Position numbers and translations under genes: made by a program. Shown one piece after another: positions 60,706 through 64,000 of a stretch of 64,000 nucleotides of DNA. A model generated the notes under the pieces. That model had not been told where the DNA came from. It did no database searches and saw nothing but the letters and a program-made list of their open reading frames with translations. The stretch spans positions 1-64,000 of the forward strand of contig NZ_CCYH01000018.1 in assembly GCF_000820765.1 (NCBI RefSeq), in the 5' to 3' direction. Every line of letters begins with the position of its first letter. Position 1 is the first letter of the stretch. Source of the DNA: Candidatus Soleaferrea massiliensis AP7 (GTDB lineage: Bacteria; Bacillota; Clostridia; Oscillospirales; Ruminococcaceae).

Positions 60706-60734
60706 AGTATAGCACAACTTGGCGGGAATTGTAA
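60706..60734 (-). promoter_or_regulatory. Promoter of the Crp/Fnr gene
   Basis: On the minus strand TTACAA (60729-60734), 17 bp, TATACT (60706-60711). It overlaps the ribosome binding site region of the divergent oxidoreductase gene, so the two promoters are interleaved. Confidence 0.65.
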
Positions 60735-60747
60735 GGAGATGTGAGAA

Positions 60748-62445
60748 ATGAAAGTGGTTATTATCGGCGGCGTGGCCGGAGGTGCGAGCGCGGCGGCAAG
60801 GCTGCGCCGTCTGGATGAAAACGCCCAAATCATTCTATTGGAGCGTTCGGAATATATTTCGTATGCAAACTGCGGCCTGCCATATTATATCGGCGGAGAG
60901 ATCACCGACCCGGATATGCTGACGCTGCAGTCACCGCAGAGCTTTTGGAGCCGTTTTCGCATCGACACGCGCATTTTCAATGAGGCGGTCGGCATCGACC
61001 CGCAGAACCGCCGGGTCACCGTGCGCAATCTGCAGACCGGCGAAACCTATGAAGAAGCCTATGACAAGCTGATTCTGTCTCCGGGCGCGAAGCCGATTGT
61101 CCCGCCGATTGAGGGAATCGATCAAAAGGGCGTCTTCACGCTGCGGACCATACCGGATACCGAACGAATCCAGCAGTACGCCGTTTCAGAGAACATCCGG
61201 TCCGCGGTCATTGTCGGCGGCGGATACATCGGTGTGGAGATGGCGGAAAATCTGCGCCGTCTGGGCCTTGAGGTGACCATCGCCGAGCTGTCCGACCATG
61301 TCATAGCACCGCTCGACTTCGATATGGCCTGCGATGTGCACAATTATCTGCTGAAGCAGGGGATTCGGCTCAGGCTCTCAAGCGGCGTCACAGCCATCCA
61401 AAGCTGTAAAGGCCGTCTGACGGTCTCCCTGCAGGATGGGGAGCTGTGCACCGATATGGTCATCCTGTCGGTCGGCGTGCGTCCGGAAAGCGAGCTTGCA
61501 AAGGAAGCGGGAATCGCCTGCAGCGAACGCGGCAGCATCCTGACCGATGAGACGATGCGCACCAGCGATGAGAACATCTATGCGGTCGGAGACGCCGTCG
61601 AGATCAAAAACCTCGTGACCGGAAAACCGGGATTTATCCCGCTTGCCGGGCCTGCGAACCGGCAGGGGCGCATAGCGGCCGACAACATCTGCGGTATCCG
61701 GCATACCTATAAAGATACACAGGGTTCCGCCGTCTTAAAAATCTTCGAGATGACCGTTGCAACCACCGGCATCAATGAAACCGAAGCGAAAAAGGCCGGA
61801 CTCGATTACGACAAGGTGTATACCTATTCCCCATCCCATGCGACCTATTATCCGGGCGCCACGAATATGTCGGTCAAGACAATCTTTGAGCGCAAGACCG
61901 GGCGCATCCTCGGCGCGCAGCTCGTCGGCTTCGACGGTGTGGACAAGCGCTGCGATGTGCTGGCCACGGCCATTCGCGCCGGAATGACCGCCGACGACCT
62001 GGCCGATCTGGAGCTGTGCTACGCGCCGCCCTATTCATCGGCAAAGGACCCGGTCAACATGATCGGCTTTGTGATCCAGAATGTGCTTGGCGGCCTGGTC
62101 AAGCAGTTCTTCTGGGATGATATCGCTAAGCTTCCGCGCGACGGCAGTGTGACGCTGCTCGATACACGGACAAAAATGGAGTATCAAAGCAGCCATATTG
62201 ACGGGTTCATCAACATCCCGCTCGATGAGCTCAGGGAACGCCTCGATGAACTGGATCCATCCAAACCGGTGTATGAGTGCTGCCACAGCGGACTGCGCAG
62301 CTATGTGGCCAGCCGCATTCTGAGCGGCAGCGGTTTTGACTGCTACAACCTTTCCGGCGGATACCGGCTGTATGCGTCGATTGCCGAGGCGCAGGAGAAC
62401 CTGACAGGAGAGACCTATCCCTGCGGATTAAAACGCCCATTCTAA
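60748..62445 (+). CDS. CoA-disulfide reductase/NADH oxidase-like flavoprotein with C-terminal rhodanese domain
   Basis: The 565-residue FAD enzyme has an FAD loop VVIIGGVAGGASAAARLR, the single redox cysteine C42 in ISYANCGLPYY, an NAD(P) loop SAVIVGGGYIGVEMAENLRR, the second FAD motif NIYAVGDAVEI, and a dimerisation domain. The C-terminal ~100 residues form a rhodanese domain with the loop CHSGLRS (active C512). This fusion is typical of CoA-disulfide, persulfide or polysulfide reductases (CoADR-RHD/Npsr type). It likely handles reactive sulfur or oxidative stress. GTAAGGAGATG precedes the ATG; it is divergent from the Crp/Fnr regulator. Confidence 0.93.
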   Translation: MKVVIIGGVAGGASAAARLRRLDENAQIILLERSEYISYANCGLPYYIGGEITDPDMLTLQSPQSFWSRFRIDTRIFNEAVGIDPQNRRVTVRNLQTGETYEEAYDKLILSPGAKPIVPPIEGIDQKGVFTLRTIPDTERIQQYAVSENIRSAVIVGGGYIGVEMAENLRRLGLEVTIAELSDHVIAPLDFDMACDVHNYLLKQGIRLRLSSGVTAIQSCKGRLTVSLQDGELCTDMVILSVGVRPESELAKEAGIACSERGSILTDETMRTSDENIYAVGDAVEIKNLVTGKPGFIPLAGPANRQGRIAADNICGIRHTYKDTQGSAVLKIFEMTVATTGINETEAKKAGLDYDKVYTYSPSHATYYPGATNMSVKTIFERKTGRILGAQLVGFDGVDKRCDVLATAIRAGMTADDLADLELCYAPPYSSAKDPVNMIGFVIQNVLGGLVKQFFWDDIAKLPRDGSVTLLDTRTKMEYQSSHIDGFINIPLDELRERLDELDPSKPVYECCHSGLRSYVASRILSGSGFDCYNLSGGYRLYASIAEAQENLTGETYPCGLKRPF

Positions 62446-62458
62446 CCTTTTCATAGAT

Positions 62459-62506
62459 GGCCCGTGCTTTTACCCTGCAGGGAGAGAGCACGGGCCGCAT
62501 ATATTT
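62459..62506 (+). terminator. Intrinsic terminator of the rhodanese-fusion gene
   Basis: GGCCCGTGCT pairs with AGCACGGGCC around an 18-nt loop, followed by a partly T-rich GCATATATTT. Confidence 0.65.
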
Positions 62507-62585
62507 CTGAAAGAATCCAAACATAGATGGGTGAGAACAGAACATACTATGTAGGAGAAATCCCATTCAGAACAGGAGGCAGACC

Positions 62586-63185
62586 ATGTCCAAAGATTTT
62601 TTAGATTCAATCCGTTCCCGGCGCAGCATCTATATGATCGGCAAGCAGCCGGGCATATCAGATGAACGCATAGCGGAGCTGATCCGTCAGGCTCTGCAGT
62701 ATACGCCGTCATCCTTCAATATGCAGAGCGCCCGCGCGGTTTTGCTGCTGCACGAGCAGCACGACGAGCTGTGGAGCATTGTGCTTGAGACGCTGAGAAA
62801 GGTGACCGAACCGGAGAAATTCGGAGCCACGCAGCAGAAAATCGGATCGTTTGCGGCCGGCTATGGAACGGTGCTGTTTTTTGACGACACGTCGGTGGTT
62901 GGGAAATTTGCGAACAAGTTTCCGCTCTATCGGGACAACTTTCCCGTGTGGGCGCAGCAGTCGAACGGCATGTTCCAGTTTTCAGTCTGGAATCTGCTGG
63001 AAGCCGAAGGGCTTGGCGCAAACCTGCAGCACTACAATCCGCTGATCGACGAGCAGGTCAAGGAGCGGTGGGATATTCCGGATGTCTGGCAGCTCATCGC
63101 ACAGATGCCGTTTGGAAATCCAACCGGCGAAGCGGGGGAGAAGACCTTTCAGGATATTGACCAGCGGTTTAAAATGTACAGATAA
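62586..63185 (+). CDS. Nitroreductase-family protein
   Basis: The 199-residue FMN-dependent oxidoreductase begins with the family pattern FLDSIRSRRSIYMIGKQPG and SSFNMQSARAVLL (FMN-contacting RRS and Asn). The core AAGYGTVLFFDD and NGMFQFSVWNLLEAEGLGAN follow, with a MPFGNPTGEAGEK end. It resembles the NfnB/YdgI group without close assignment. AGGAGG precedes ATG 62586. It probably has its own transcript after the terminator at 62459; repeat copy B begins ~135 bp downstream, and the stretch between (63186-63320) holds nothing recognisable. Confidence 0.9.
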   Translation: MSKDFLDSIRSRRSIYMIGKQPGISDERIAELIRQALQYTPSSFNMQSARAVLLLHEQHDELWSIVLETLRKVTEPEKFGATQQKIGSFAAGYGTVLFFDDTSVVGKFANKFPLYRDNFPVWAQQSNGMFQFSVWNLLEAEGLGANLQHYNPLIDEQVKERWDIPDVWQLIAQMPFGNPTGEAGEKTFQDIDQRFKMYR

Positions 63186-63320
63186 CAAACAGCATCACAG
63201 GATGCAGCCTTATTTATTCCATTTGGCAATATTGTTTTGAAAATTAATAGGAATTTGTGAGATAGATTGTTTTCTATGATGCTCGGCGGTTCTTTTATGA
63301 TGTAATCTTTGTTCCGCAGC

Positions 63321-63812
63321 GGCGCAGCGGTTCCACTTTGTTTACCAAGTGACACTTGGCATAGTGGTTGTTACTTCTTTGCCGGCCAAAGAAGTAACCA
63401 AGAAAGGCCGTTCAAGGGGCCAGCTGCGCTGGGGCATGCGCTACGCGTCACTGAAAAAGGAGAAGAGCCTATGACCACGCACCACAACAACACAGTAGAA
63501 AAAGCGGCGTAGCCGAGCGCCCCACCGCAGGTGGTGGCCCCCTTGAAAATCCCCTCCGATATCCCGTTTTCTGCTTCGGCCGCCTGCGGGCGGCGTTTTG
63601 CTTTTGGCAGGGTGGCTGAATGGCTGGTAGCAGAGGTTAACGTTCCCTGAGGTTTTCTTTGTCGGTACCCTGATTCCCGTAGCCACAGTGTTAATAATTC
63701 CTCAACCGAAGAACGCCATAAGCAATTTCTCCACCGCAGATGCCCCGTAACCGTTGTTTAAATAATTCCTCGACAGAGAACGCCGTAGGCGATTGCCCAC
63801 CTCAGGTGGTTG
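63321..63812 (+). repeat. Dispersed repeat, copy B (inverted relative to copy A)
   Basis: About 490 bp matching the minus strand of 58908-59334. It carries the same hairpin (CACCGCAGGTGGTG, ~63523-63536) and, at its end, two degenerate copies of a ~55-bp unit that starts AATAATTCCTC and ends with CACC-CAG (about 63693-63746 and 63757-63812); copy A has one such unit. Short open frames here (for example 63309-63512) match shadow frames in copy A but have no sign of being genes. Confidence 0.85.
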
Positions 63813-63827
63813 TATTTTGATGGCATC

Positions 63828-63865
63828 AAAAGAGGACTCCGGACGATTGTCCGGAGTCCTCTTTT
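63828..63865 (-). terminator. Intrinsic terminator of the zinc-ribbon gene
   Basis: A perfect 17-bp stem (AAAAGAGGACTCCGGAC with its complement) with a GATT-type loop and T4 on each side. It abuts the minus-strand stop at 63865-63867. Confidence 0.9.
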
Positions 63866-64000
63866 CAGGTTTTCTTAATAAACTTTGTGTGGCATTTTGG
63901 ACAGGATATCTCGATCTTGCCGCGGCCCTTCGGAACGCGCAGCTGCTGGGAACACTGCGGACAGCGGTAGTAGCGATGGGTCTTGTCGCGCATCCGGCCG
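63865..64000 (-). CDS. Zinc-ribbon protein, C-terminal part (cut by the window edge)
   Basis: The minus-strand frame open to the window edge ends in RYYRCPQCSQQLRVPKGRGK then IEISCPKCHTKFIKKT and a TGA stop. Two CPxC knuckles 21 residues apart form a zinc-ribbon, a C-terminal module common in small Firmicutes membrane or regulatory proteins. The N-terminal part lies outside the window, so the protein's function cannot be judged. Confidence 0.75.
   Translation of the reverse strand, partial: GRMRDKTHRYYRCPQCSQQLRVPKGRGKIEISCPKCHTKFIKKT

Noticed and set aside
63309-63512. 67-codon frame in repeat copy B and its counterpart at 59107-59313
   Set aside because: The similarity between them is explained by the DNA repeat; C-terminal frames differ and no ribosome binding site fits.

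Overview
The window looks like a chromosomal segment of an anaerobic, moderately GC-rich member of the Clostridia, most plausibly the Oscillospiraceae/Ruminococcaceae. Supporting signs are strong AGGAGG ribosome binding sites, sigma-A promoters, a folT-type ECF S component under a THF riboswitch, a GGGtGRT/NifU-like pair, dockerin-bearing glycoside hydrolases, and many XRE regulators. I saw no tRNA, rRNA, CRISPR array or prophage. The long antisense open frames opposite ilvB-ilvN and the two glycosidases are codon-bias shadows.

Layout. 0-4.3 kb: folT with a THF riboswitch, a small lipoprotein, an XRE repressor divergent from a SLOG protein across a 43-bp palindrome, then rpsB-tsf. 4.3-9.8 kb: an extended SDR oxidoreductase and the branched-chain amino acid genes ilvB-ilvN-(stand-alone IlvN C-domain protein)-ilvC. 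9.8-12.1 kb: a cluster of six small HTH regulators, four of which form two paralogous pairs. 12.1-21.6 kb: metallophosphoesterase, D-Ala-D-Ala carboxypeptidase, two related membrane proteins (one with an Asn/Gln-rich tail), Ppx/GppA and PPK1 (polyphosphate), and the NifU-like/GGGtGRT pair.

21.7-41.4 kb is a signalling region. It holds an XRE regulator, a GntR protein with two DNA-binding domains, an operon of REC-(degenerate GGDEF)-EAL, Hpt and two hybrid histidine kinases, a lipoprotein, a 27-aa membrane peptide divergent from a LysR regulator, a methyltransferase, an iron-type alcohol dehydrogenase under a MerR-type promoter, an SDR, and a third hybrid kinase. Two of the kinases share a PAS subtype carrying three cysteines.

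42-56 kb carries two very large secreted glycosidases ending in dockerins: a GH2 beta-galactosidase-like enzyme and a GH27 alpha-galactosidase-like enzyme with a domain inserted in its barrel. Between them lie a BlaI/M56 sensor pair and an IS200/IS605-like remnant. 56-58.6 kb carries a carboxynorspermidine (polyamine) operon whose nspC appears to start at ATC. 59-64 kb is a redox group (thioredoxin, Crp/Fnr regulator, CoA-disulfide-reductase-like enzyme with rhodanese, nitroreductase) bracketed by two inverted copies of a roughly 430-490 bp repeat. The window ends inside a zinc-ribbon gene.
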